Shown in pieces: positions 52,073 through 60,272 of a DNA stretch of 64,000 nt. The stretch covers positions 310,001 to 374,000 of the forward strand of contig CP083650.1 in assembly GCA_020099315.1 (NCBI GenBank). Direction: 5' to 3'. Both the position numbers and the translations under genes were made by a program. Within the stretch, counting starts at the first letter, position 1. Every line of letters begins with the position of its first letter. The notes below the pieces were generated by a model that was given only the letters and a program-made list of their open reading frames with translations, was not told the origin of the DNA and did no database searches. The DNA is from Citrobacter europaeus (lineage in GTDB: Bacteria > Pseudomonadota > Gammaproteobacteria > Enterobacterales > Enterobacteriaceae).

Positions 52073-52723
52073 ATGTCATTACCTATGTTGCAGGTTGCGC
52101 TGGATAACCAATCAATGTCTTCCGCATATGAAACAACGCGTCTGATTGCCGAAGAGGTCGATATCATTGAGGTGGGCACTATTCTTTGCGTGGCAGAAGG
52201 CGTACGCGCCGTACGCGATCTGAAGGCGCTTTACCCGCATAAAATTGTGCTGGCGGATGCGAAAATTGCCGATGCGGGCAAAATCCTCTCCCGCATGTGT
52301 TTTGAAGCCAACGCTGACTGGGTCACCGTCATCTGCTGTGCGGATATCAACACTACCAAGGGGGCGCTGGAGGTAGCGAAAGAATTTGACGGCGACGTGC
52401 AGATTGAACTGACCGGTTACTGGACCTGGGAGCAGGCACAGGAGTGGCGTGACGCAGGGATTGGGCAAGTTGTATATCATCGCAGTCGCGATGCGCAGGC
52501 GGCGGGTGTGGCGTGGGGAGAAGCGGATATCTGCGCAATCAAACGCCTGTCCGAGATGGGCTTTAAAGTCACCGTCACCGGCGGTCTGGCGCTGGAAGAT
52601 CTGCCGCTGTTCCAGGGAATTCCGATTCACGTCTTTATTGCCGGCCGCAGTATTCGCGATGCCGCCTCTCCGGTGGAAGCGGCCCGTCAGTTCAAACGTT
52701 CTATCGCCCAGTTGTGGGGATAA
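52073..52723 (+). CDS. ulaD: 3-keto-L-gulonate-6-phosphate decarboxylase
   Basis: This 216-residue TIM-barrel enzyme of the orotidine-phosphate decarboxylase suprafamily converts 3-keto-L-gulonate-6-phosphate to L-xylulose-5-phosphate. The signature DAKIADAG is at about residues 62-69, and the phosphate loop TVTGGL and IAGRSIRDA are near the end. Confidence 0.98.
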   Translation: MSLPMLQVALDNQSMSSAYETTRLIAEEVDIIEVGTILCVAEGVRAVRDLKALYPHKIVLADAKIADAGKILSRMCFEANADWVTVICCADINTTKGALEVAKEFDGDVQIELTGYWTWEQAQEWRDAGIGQVVYHRSRDAQAAGVAWGEADICAIKRLSEMGFKVTVTGGLALEDLPLFQGIPIHVFIAGRSIRDAASPVEAARQFKRSIAQLWG

Positions 52724-52732
52724 GGAGCGACT

Positions 52733-53587
52733 ATGTTGTCGAAACAGGTCCCGCTCGGTATTTATGAAAAAGCGCTCCCCGGCGGGGAGTGCTGGCTGGA
52801 ACGCTTGCAGCTGGCGAAGGAACTGGGCTTTGACTTTGTCGAAATGTCGGTTGATGAAACCGACGCTCGCCTGGCGCGTCTTGACTGGAACCGCGAGCAG
52901 CGTCTGGCGCTGGTGGCCGCTATCGCCGAGACAGGGATACGGGTCCCGTCCATGTGCCTGAGCGCCCATCGTCGTTTCCCGCTGGGTAGTGAAGATGATG
53001 CGGTGCGCGAACAGGGGCTGGAGATCATGCGTAAAGCCATTCAGTTTGCGCAGGATATCGGTATTCGCGTTATTCAACTGGCGGGTTACGACGTCTATTA
53101 CCAGCAGGCAAATAACGAAACGCGTCGTCGGTTTCGCGATGGGCTGAAAGAAAGTGTGGAGATGGCGAGTCGTGCGCAGGTGACGCTGGCGATGGAAATC
53201 ATGGATTATCCACTGATGAACTCGATCAGCAAGGCGTTGGGGTACGCCCACTATCTCAACAATCCGTGGTTCCAACTGTATCCCGATATTGGCAATTTGT
53301 CGGCGTGGGATAACGACGTGCAGATGGAGCTGCAGGCGGGGATGGGTCATATCGTTGCCGTACACGTGAAGGATACTAAACCCGGCGTATTCAAAAATGT
53401 GCCGTTTGGTGAAGGGGTTGTCGATTTTGAACGTTGTTTCGAAACGCTCAAACAGAGTGGTTATTGCGGACCGTATCTGATTGAGATGTGGAGTGAAACG
53501 TCGGACGACCCGGCACGTGAAGTGGCGAAGGCGCGCGACTGGGTGAAAGCGCGGATGGCCAGCGCGGGTCTGGTGGAGGCGGTGTAA
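52733..53587 (+). CDS. ulaE: L-xylulose-5-phosphate 3-epimerase
   Basis: This 284-residue TIM-barrel sugar-phosphate epimerase converts L-xylulose-5-phosphate to L-ribulose-5-phosphate. Metal/base residues lie in AMEIMDYPLMNS and in HVKDTKPGVFKNVPFGEG. The stop codon overlaps the ulaF start by one base (TAATG). Confidence 0.97.
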   Translation: MLSKQVPLGIYEKALPGGECWLERLQLAKELGFDFVEMSVDETDARLARLDWNREQRLALVAAIAETGIRVPSMCLSAHRRFPLGSEDDAVREQGLEIMRKAIQFAQDIGIRVIQLAGYDVYYQQANNETRRRFRDGLKESVEMASRAQVTLAMEIMDYPLMNSISKALGYAHYLNNPWFQLYPDIGNLSAWDNDVQMELQAGMGHIVAVHVKDTKPGVFKNVPFGEGVVDFERCFETLKQSGYCGPYLIEMWSETSDDPAREVAKARDWVKARMASAGLVEAV

Positions 53588-54273
53588 TGCAAAAACGTAA
53601 ACAGCAGGTGTTCGAGGCCAACATGGATCTACCGCGCTATGGGCTGGTGACGTTTACCTGGGGTAACGTTAGCGCCATCGACCGCGAACGCGGGTTGGTG
53701 GTGATTAAGCCCAGCGGCGTCGACTACCAAACAATGACAGTGGATGACATGGTGGTTGTGGATCTGCACGGCAACGTGGTGGAAGGACGCTATCGTCCTT
53801 CTTCCGATACCGCCACCCATCTGGCGCTGTATCGCCGCTATTCATCGCTCGGCGGCGTGGTGCACACCCACTCAACCCACGCGACGGCATGGGCGCAGGC
53901 GGGTCTGGCAATACCTGCGCTTGGTACGACGCATGCGGATTACTTCTTTGGCGATATTCCCTGTACCCGGGCTTTAACTGAAGCTGAAGTTCAGGATGAA
54001 TATGAGCTGAATACCGGCAGGGTGATTGTTGAAACGCTGGGGGAGGTGGAACCTTTACATACGCCTGGCGTAGTCGTGTACCAGCATGGTCCGTTTGCCT
54101 GGGGCAAAGATGCTCACGACGCGGTACATAACGCCGTGGTGATGGAGGAGGTGGCAAAAATGGCATGGATCGCGCGTGGCATTAATCCGGCTCTCAGCCC
54201 CATTGACGGTTATCTGATGAATAAGCACTTCATGCGTAAGCACGGTCCAAACGCCTATTACGGACAGAAGTAA
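53587..54273 (+). CDS. ulaF: L-ribulose-5-phosphate 4-epimerase
   Basis: This 228-residue class II aldolase-like zinc enzyme makes D-xylulose-5-phosphate, linking ascorbate breakdown to the pentose phosphate pathway. Zinc ligands lie in VVHTHSTHATAWAQ and in YQHGPFAWG. Last gene of the ula operon, overlapping ulaE by one base. Confidence 0.98.
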   Translation: MQKRKQQVFEANMDLPRYGLVTFTWGNVSAIDRERGLVVIKPSGVDYQTMTVDDMVVVDLHGNVVEGRYRPSSDTATHLALYRRYSSLGGVVHTHSTHATAWAQAGLAIPALGTTHADYFFGDIPCTRALTEAEVQDEYELNTGRVIVETLGEVEPLHTPGVVVYQHGPFAWGKDAHDAVHNAVVMEEVAKMAWIARGINPALSPIDGYLMNKHFMRKHGPNAYYGQK

Positions 54274-54278
54274 GGGCT

Positions 54279-54335
54279 AAGTCCTGGAGCCAAACTATTC
54301 AGGGGATGTTATCGATCTGGCTTCGGGACTTTTTT
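54279..54335 (+). terminator. ulaF terminator
   Basis: AAGTCCTGGAGCC and GGCTTCGGGACTT pair as a long stem with G-U pairs and a roughly 27-nt loop, followed by a T-run. It starts 6 bp after the ulaF stop codon. Confidence 0.7.
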
Positions 54336-54337
54336 GC

Positions 54338-54362
54338 AAAAAAAGCCCCCGGTGAAGGGGGC
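54338..54362 (-). terminator. yjfY terminator
   Basis: On the minus strand GCCCCC / GGGGGC with a six-base loop is followed by seven T. It abuts the plus-strand ulaF terminator, so two opposed terminators are packed within about 85 bp. Confidence 0.88.
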
Positions 54363-54405
54363 AAATCAAACTGTGGCAATGTTCTCGTTGGTTATTTGCG
54401 GGTAG

Positions 54406-54681
54406 CTAGCGATAAATATCTGCACTGGCGTGCATATTTCCGTTACTACCGGGTTCCCTGGTGAGGATCACATGGTAGTAGGTTGCGCCTTGCGCATCTG
54501 TCTCTTCATTCAGGGCCTGAGTGGCTTCACTTTCAGTGGCGAAGTTATGATTTATGTAAATGACGCCTAAGCTCTGCACATCATCCATATTCCTGGCCTG
54601 ATGATTGTCAATTTTGATGGCTGCCGTTGCATTTGCACTGAGCAAAAGCACAGCCAGAAGGGTCAAAACACGGGCTCGCAT
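54406..54681 (-). CDS. yjfY: YjfY, small exported DUF1471 protein
   Basis: This 91-residue protein has a signal peptide (MRARVLTLLAVLLLSANATA) and a DUF1471/YhcN domain ending NMHASADIYR. It is the third protein of this family in the window (with YjfN and BsmA). Its function is not known. It sits between ulaF and the rpsF operon as in E. coli. Confidence 0.88.
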   Translation of the reverse strand: MRARVLTLLAVLLLSANATAAIKIDNHQARNMDDVQSLGVIYINHNFATESEATQALNEETDAQGATYYHVILTREPGSNGNMHASADIYR

Positions 54682-54979
54682 ATGTACCTCCTCGACTGCG
54701 GTCTCTGGTTGCTTCTCTCCTGTGAGTGATTAGCTGCTGATGTAATTTTAACCGCTACTGGCGTAGTCGATAGCGACCATTTCTGATGCAGTTGTTCAAA
54801 AAATTACCGCATAGCCATCTTTTCTTTAATTAACAGTCTGCTGGTGTTTACCGCTGCGGTGAAAAATACCTGTCTTTCGCGCATAAGCTCTTACCAAATA
54901 GTCAATTTAATCGGCTGAGTACGCCGTTTATAGTGAGCTGGATAATTAATATAACTTTATGATAATAAGGCAAAAAGTT

Positions 54980-55744
54980 ATGGATACTTCATTCATGGAT
55001 TTCAGCTACTTTGTGATTATGTTCATGGTCGCGCTGGTGGCAGGCTTTATTAACGTGGTGTCAGGCGGCGGCGGTTTTCTCTCTATTGGCGCACTATTAA
55101 TTTCTGGTTTACCCCCGGCTAATGCGCTGGCAACCAATAAAATTCAGGCGTTGGGCAGCTCGCTGACCTCCGGAATTTACTTTTTACGCCGGGGACATAT
55201 CAACGTGCAGGAGCACAAGTATGTGTTTTTATCTGCCTTTATCGGTTCGGCGCTGGGAACGACGCTTATCCAGTTTATTGAACCGGAACTGCTGAAGAAA
55301 CTGCTGCCAATCCTGATTATCGCGGTCGCCATCTACTTTATTTTTGCGCCAAATCTTAGCGAACCGAAAAGAAAGCGGCAGGTATCCCTGTTTCTCTTCT
55401 CATTGATCGGCGGGGGATGTATTGGTTTTTATGACGGCTTTCTCGGTGCCGGGGCTGGCTCCTTTTATACGCTCAGCTATATCCTGCTATGGGGATACAG
55501 TATCGATAAGGCGCAAATCCACTCGAATTTTATTAACCTGGCGTCGAACATCGCTTCGATTTTGTTTTTCATTTTCGGCGGTAAAATGATCTGGTCACTG
55601 GGGCTGGTGATGTTTGCCGGGCAGTCCCTCGGCGCACGTCTTGGCGCGACGGTCGTACTGACGCGCGGCAAGAAAGTTATCCGGCCGATGATTGTCATTG
55701 TCTCCATTTGCATCAGTATCAAAATGCTGCTGGATATGTATTAA
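54980..55744 (+). CDS. TauE/SafE (TSUP) family permease
   Basis: This 254-residue inner-membrane protein has about eight hydrophobic helices in two related halves, with the family motifs GFINVVSGGGGFLSI and GFYDGFLGAGAGSFY. It is similar to E. coli YfcA, a sulfite/sulfonate-exporter-like protein; substrate unknown. The ATG at 54980 is chosen over 54959 because ATAAGG lies 9 nt upstream. I do not recall this gene at this place in E. coli K-12, so it is probably lineage-specific content. The 298 bp upstream show only AT-rich promoter-like DNA. Confidence 0.85.
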   Translation: MDTSFMDFSYFVIMFMVALVAGFINVVSGGGGFLSIGALLISGLPPANALATNKIQALGSSLTSGIYFLRRGHINVQEHKYVFLSAFIGSALGTTLIQFIEPELLKKLLPILIIAVAIYFIFAPNLSEPKRKRQVSLFLFSLIGGGCIGFYDGFLGAGAGSFYTLSYILLWGYSIDKAQIHSNFINLASNIASILFFIFGGKMIWSLGLVMFAGQSLGARLGATVVLTRGKKVIRPMIVIVSICISIKMLLDMY

Positions 55745-55817
55745 TGGCGGCATGGCAAATAATCGTACAATCACCTTGAGTTTACCTGCTGACCCCAGTA
55801 TTATGACGCGTCATTTT

Positions 55818-55863
55818 TCAGCCGACCTTTAACACGTTCCTTGCCTCCATGGGCCTCGGCTGA
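55818..55863 (+). promoter_or_regulatory. S6:S18 leader motif of the rpsF operon
   Basis: TCAGCCGA (55818-55825) and TCGGCTGA (55856-55863) form the outer stem around an internal CCG-bearing region (GACC...GGGCC) just before the ribosome site of rpsF. This matches the known operator bound by the S6:S18 complex for feedback control of this operon. The GGAG site lies 40 bp downstream. Confidence 0.65.
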
Positions 55864-55902
55864 CCCAGACAGGAGGCTGAATAATCCGTAAGGAGCAATT
55901 CG

Positions 55903-56298
55903 ATGCGTCATTACGAAATCGTTTTTATGGTCCATCCTGACCAGAGCGAACAGGTTCCGGGTATGATCGAACGCTACACTGCTGCCATCACTGGTGCAGA
56001 AGGCACGATCCACCGTCTGGAAGACTGGGGCCGCCGTCAGCTGGCTTACCCGATCAACAAACTGCATAAAGCTCACTACGTTCTGATGAACGTTGAAGCG
56101 CCGCAGGAAGTGATCGATGAGCTGGAAACTACCTTCCGCTTCAACGATGCCGTTATCCGCAGCATGGTTATGCGTACTAAACACGCTGTTACCGAAGCAT
56201 CTCCGATGGTTAAAGCGAAAGACGAGCGCCGTGAGCGTCGCGATGATTTCGCAAACGAAACCGCAGATGATGCTGAAGCTGGGGATTCTGAAGAGTAA
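55903..56298 (+). CDS. rpsF: 30S ribosomal protein S6
   Basis: This 131-residue primary ribosomal protein binds S18 and 16S rRNA. The start MRHYEIVFMVHPDQSEQ is typical, and the acidic C-terminal tail (ETADDAEAGDSEE) ends in the glutamate that RimK extends in E. coli. TAAGGAGC lies upstream of the ATG. First gene of rpsF-priB-rpsR-rplI. Confidence 0.99.
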   Translation: MRHYEIVFMVHPDQSEQVPGMIERYTAAITGAEGTIHRLEDWGRRQLAYPINKLHKAHYVLMNVEAPQEVIDELETTFRFNDAVIRSMVMRTKHAVTEASPMVKAKDERRERRDDFANETADDAEAGDSEE

Positions 56299-56304
56299 TT
56301 TCTG

Positions 56305-56851
<547 letters not shown>

Positions 56852-56892
56852 TCGGTCACGGTCCATTAATACGACTTTGAGAGGATAAGGTA

Positions 56893-57342
56893 ATGCAAGT
56901 TATTCTGCTTGATAAAGTAGCAAACCTGGGTAGCCTGGGTGATCAGGTTAACGTTAAAGCGGGCTACGCTCGTAACTTCCTGGTACCTCAGGGTAAAGCT
57001 GTTCCTGCTACCAAGAAAAACGTTGAATTTTTCGAAGCGCGTCGCGCTGAACTGGAAGCTAAACTGGCTGACGTTCTGTCCGCTGCTGAAGCTCGTGCTG
57101 AGAAAATCAACGCACTGGAAACCGTAACCATCGCGTCTAAAGCTGGCGACGAAGGTAAACTGTTCGGTTCCATCGGTACTCGCGACATCGCTGACGCTGT
57201 AACTGCAGCTGGCGTTGAAGTAGCTAAGAGCGAAGTTCGTCTGCCGAACGGCGTTCTGCGTACCACTGGCGAGCACGAAGTGAGCTTCCAGGTTCACAGC
57301 GAAGTGTTTGCTAAGCTGACTGTAAACGTAGTTGCAGAATAA
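56893..57342 (+). CDS. rplI: 50S ribosomal protein L9
   Basis: This 149-residue protein has the N-terminal rRNA-binding domain (MQVILLDKVANLGSLGDQV), a long connecting helix, and a C-terminal domain. Codon use is that of very highly expressed genes. Last gene of the operon, followed by a strong terminator. Confidence 0.99.
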   Translation: MQVILLDKVANLGSLGDQVNVKAGYARNFLVPQGKAVPATKKNVEFFEARRAELEAKLADVLSAAEARAEKINALETVTIASKAGDEGKLFGSIGTRDIADAVTAAGVEVAKSEVRLPNGVLRTTGEHEVSFQVHSEVFAKLTVNVVAE

Positions 57343-57364
57343 GTTTTTATTCTGATGACCGCGT

Positions 57365-57393
57365 AAAAGCGCCGGCCCTGTGCCGGCGTTTTG
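57365..57393 (+). terminator. rplI operon terminator
   Basis: Stem GCGCCGGC / GCCGGCGT with loop CCTGT, flanked by AAAA upstream and TTTTGCTTTT downstream. Confidence 0.92.
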
Positions 57394-57484
57394 CTTTTCT
57401 GTTCCCCCGCTTTTCTCTCTGGCTATTCTTTATCCTTTTCGGGATAATCACAAAAATAAAACATTATTTCAAAGTGGTGATGGA

Positions 57485-58408
57485 ATGGAACCAACGCACC
57501 AACCTCTGTTTGCGCGTAAAAATGTTGTCTACCTGAGCGCGGCGTTCTGCTGCCTGCTGTGGGGGAGCGCCTATCCGGCGATCAAAAGCGGATATGAGAT
57601 CTTCCAGATTGCCACGGATGACATTCCCTCAAAAATTGTCTTTGCCGGCTATCGCTTCCTGTTTGCAGGATTATTGCTGCTACTGCTGGCGGTGGCGCAG
57701 CGTAAACCGATTGGCCGGTTAAGCCCGCGTCAATATGGTCAGCTCACGCTGTTGGGGCTGACGCAAACCTCGCTGCAATACATCTTCTTCTATGTTGGCC
57801 TGGCGTTCACGACGGGGGTGAAAGGGTCCATCATGAACGCGACAGGGACCTTCTTCAGCGTACTGCTGGCGCATTTCATCTACCATAATGACAAACTGAG
57901 CTACAACAAAGCGCTGGGTTGTATCCTCGGCTTTACCGGCGTAATGGTGGTGAACTTTAGCAGCGGAATGGATTTTAGCTTCAGCCTGTTAGGGGATGGC
58001 TCAGTGGTGATGGCGGCCTTTATTCTCTCTGCCGCCACGTTATACGGTAAACGTATTTCTCAGACGGTGGACCCGACGGTAATGACAGGGTATCAACTGG
58101 GCGGTGGCGGTCTGGCGCTGGTTATCGGTGGTTACGCTTTTGGCGGCACGCTGACCGTTCACGGCGCGTCTTCGGTGGCGATTCTGGGCTACCTGACGTT
58201 ACTCTCTTCGGTCGCCTTTGCTTTGTGGAGTATTCTGCTCAAGCATAATCGCGTGGGGATGGTAGCGCCGTTTAACTTCCTGATCCCGGTGTCGGGGGCG
58301 GTGCTGTCGGCGATTTTCCTCGGCGAGAACATTCTTGAATGGAAATATGCGCTGGCGCTGGTGCTGGTCTGCTCGGGGATCTGGTGGGTGAACAAGGTGA
58401 AGCGTTGA
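57485..58408 (+). CDS. DMT-superfamily permease (EamA domains)
   Basis: This 307-residue inner-membrane protein has ten predicted helices in two EamA repeats, a typical drug/metabolite transporter; the substrate is unknown. The motif LLWGSAYPAIKSG is near residue 25. The ATG at 57485 (MEPTHQPLF) is chosen because the upstream in-frame extension runs through the rplI terminator. E. coli K-12 has a different gene between rplI and ytfB; Salmonella has, as I recall, a similar permease. The stop codon lies in the loop of a perfect hairpin. Confidence 0.85.
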   Translation: MEPTHQPLFARKNVVYLSAAFCCLLWGSAYPAIKSGYEIFQIATDDIPSKIVFAGYRFLFAGLLLLLLAVAQRKPIGRLSPRQYGQLTLLGLTQTSLQYIFFYVGLAFTTGVKGSIMNATGTFFSVLLAHFIYHNDKLSYNKALGCILGFTGVMVVNFSSGMDFSFSLLGDGSVVMAAFILSAATLYGKRISQTVDPTVMTGYQLGGGGLALVIGGYAFGGTLTVHGASSVAILGYLTLLSSVAFALWSILLKHNRVGMVAPFNFLIPVSGAVLSAIFLGENILEWKYALALVLVCSGIWWVNKVKR

Positions 58409-58419
58409 CGCTTCACCTT
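58394..58419 (+). other. Perfect hairpin with the permease stop codon in its loop
   Basis: AAGGTGAAGCG (58394-58404) and CGCTTCACCTT (58409-58419) form an 11-bp stem around TTGA; the TGA of the loop is the stop codon of the DMT permease. No T-run follows. Confidence 0.8.
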
Positions 58420-58451
58420 GATGCCTTATGGCGCTATCGCTCATCAGGCCT
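58420..58451 (-). repeat. REP element between permease and ytfB
   Basis: GATGCCTTATGGCGC and GCTCATCAGGCCT form an imperfect REP unit directly after the hairpin, in the gap between two converging genes. Confidence 0.65.
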
Positions 58452-58472
58452 GGAATCGCGGGGCCACGGCGG

Positions 58473-59123
58473 TTAACGGGCGCGAATAAAACTGCCGTTA
58501 GGCTGGCGGGTAAACAGTACCTGCTGGCCATTGCCGGTATCAATGGTTAATCCCGTCACCACGCCGCTGGCATTCTGCCTGATCTGCACCATCTGACCGT
58601 CTTTCAGGTTACTCAGCGGTTTTCCGGCGCCTTCAACCTGCGCCATCGCGTATACATCGGTTGGCGGGAGGTTATGGTCACGGAATACCTGCGCCAGCGT
58701 TTTGCCTGAATCAACGCGATAGGAACGCCACTGCTGGTCAATTCCGCTATCCTGTTGGAAAGGCTGCGTTTGCGGCTGAGATTGCTGAGCCTGAGGCTGC
58801 GCGTCAGGTTCTCCTTCCTGGATTGGTTCCGGGGCAACCGGAGCGACCTGGCCTGGATCGTTTTGCGGCGCGACGAGCTGTGCCTGCAGCTGAGCCTCGG
58901 TCGGCGGCTGCGACTGCGACTGTAAATCCAGCTGAGCAGTACGCGTAACCACAGGGGCATCGCTGGTGTCACTGGAAGGGAGCAGGAAACCTATCACCAG
59001 CACGATAGCAGCAATAATAATGCCGCGGCGGTGCATAGGCGGTAGCGGATCCATAATGCGAAAATTGTCCGGTGCATGCCAGATTTTCGCCAGGGTTGGT
59101 TTTAATTCAAAGCGCCCGGGCAT
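58473..59123 (-). CDS. ytfB: YtfB/OapA cell-envelope protein
   Basis: This 216-residue protein has one membrane helix at about 33-49 (RRGIIIAAIVLVIGFLL), a periplasmic linker very rich in Gln and Pro, and a C-terminal OapA/LysM-like domain (YRVDSGKTLAQVFRDHNLPPTDVYAMAQ region). E. coli YtfB localises to the division site and has been linked to cell division and adhesion. It is divergent from fklB. Confidence 0.92.
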   Translation of the reverse strand: MPGRFELKPTLAKIWHAPDNFRIMDPLPPMHRRGIIIAAIVLVIGFLLPSSDTSDAPVVTRTAQLDLQSQSQPPTEAQLQAQLVAPQNDPGQVAPVAPEPIQEGEPDAQPQAQQSQPQTQPFQQDSGIDQQWRSYRVDSGKTLAQVFRDHNLPPTDVYAMAQVEGAGKPLSNLKDGQMVQIRQNASGVVTGLTIDTGNGQQVLFTRQPNGSFIRAR

Positions 59124-59342
59124 GGCTTTCCTCCTGCTCCGCGTCTCGTTCCTCGATCATAGAGTATAGATGGCTAACGCTATGATGTTCGTCATATTAC
59201 CCGCTTTCGTGACGTCAACGCGGGATATTCCTATTGTTTATGTTTCCTCGCGATTTGTCATCTGTTCCCGAGACAAAGTTTTACCGGATGCGGCATGGCT
59301 GATATGCTGCCCGCTACTTTACATCCGATGAAAGGAAATATG

Positions 59343-59963
59343 ATGGCTAACCCGACTTTTGACACTATCGAAGCGCAAGCAAGCTATGGCATTGGTTTGC
59401 AGGTAGGACAACAGCTGAGCGAATCCGGACTGGAAGGACTGTTGCCTGAAGCGCTGGTAGCGGGTATCGCTGACGCGCTGGAAGGTAAACACCCGGCAGT
59501 GCCGGTTGATGTTGTGCATCGCGCGCTGCGTGAAATCCACGAACGCGCTGATGCAGTACGTCGCGAACGTTTCCAGGCTATGGCGGCTGATGGCGTCAAA
59601 TATCTGGAAGAAAACCGTGAGAAAGAGGGTGTGAACAGCACTGAATCCGGTTTGCAGTTCCGTGTTCTGACTCAGGGCGAAGGTGCTATTCCGGCGCGTA
59701 CTGACCGCGTTCGCGTGCATTACACCGGTAAACTGATCGACGGTACCGTGTTTGACAGCTCTGTCGCACGCGGCGAACCGGCTGAATTCCCGGTTAACGG
59801 CGTCATCCCTGGCTGGATTGAAGCGCTGACCCTGATGCCAGTAGGTTCCAAATGGGAACTGACTATTCCTCAGGAACTGGCTTACGGCGAGCGTGGCGCT
59901 GGCGCGTCCATTCCTCCGTTCAGCACGCTGGTGTTCGACGTTGAGCTGCTTGAAATCCTGTAA
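59343..59963 (+). CDS. fklB: FKBP-type peptidyl-prolyl isomerase FklB (FKBP22)
   Basis: This 206-residue dimeric cytoplasmic isomerase has an N-terminal helical dimerisation domain (about 1-95) and a C-terminal FKBP domain (VRVHYTGKLIDGTVFDSS, GWIEALTLMPVGSKWE, AYGERGAGASIPPFSTLVFDVELL). The ATG at 59343 is chosen from three in-frame options because AAAGGAA sits 6 nt upstream. Confidence 0.97.
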   Translation: MANPTFDTIEAQASYGIGLQVGQQLSESGLEGLLPEALVAGIADALEGKHPAVPVDVVHRALREIHERADAVRRERFQAMAADGVKYLEENREKEGVNSTESGLQFRVLTQGEGAIPARTDRVRVHYTGKLIDGTVFDSSVARGEPAEFPVNGVIPGWIEALTLMPVGSKWELTIPQELAYGERGAGASIPPFSTLVFDVELLEIL

Positions 59964-59975
59964 GCAGTGACTTCT

Positions 59976-59999
59976 GTTCCCCCCGAGGCCGGGGGGAAC
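59976..59999 (+). other. Strong hairpin after fklB; rest of 309 bp spacer without a gene
   Basis: GTTCCCCCC and GGGGGGAAC form a 9-bp stem with a GAGGCC loop but are followed by AAAAAAA rather than T on the plus strand. The remaining spacer to cycA (60000-60272) is AT-rich, with a CRP-like TGTGA-N6-TCGCG at 60077 and a small hairpin TCCTGATAACAGGA at about 60188. I see no small gene there; it is the likely cycA promoter and long leader. Confidence 0.6.
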
Positions 60000-60272
60000 A
60001 AAAAAATAGCGAGAAAAGCTATAGTTACGCCGTTGTCGATATATTATCTTGCAAATGCCGCGCTAGCGTGTATTTTTGTGAGCTAATTCGCGCTATCAGA
60101 GTGATATGACACTCACTTTAAACATTAAATTAACATTATATCTAAATCTTAGTATTCATCCCGCCAATTCTTACCTAATATCGATGAGTCCTGATAACAG
60201 GATCGTCGTATCATAGACACACTAAAGGCCGTAGAGCCTGAACAACACAGACAGGTACAGGAAGAAAAAAAC

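Noticed and set aside
59976..59999. Intrinsic terminator after fklB
   Set aside because: The stem is strong but is followed by A rather than T on the coding strand; listed as a hairpin only.
60077..60092. CRP site upstream of cycA (TGTGA-N6-TCGCG)
   Set aside because: Only the left half is good, and I know of no strong evidence that cycA is CRP-controlled.
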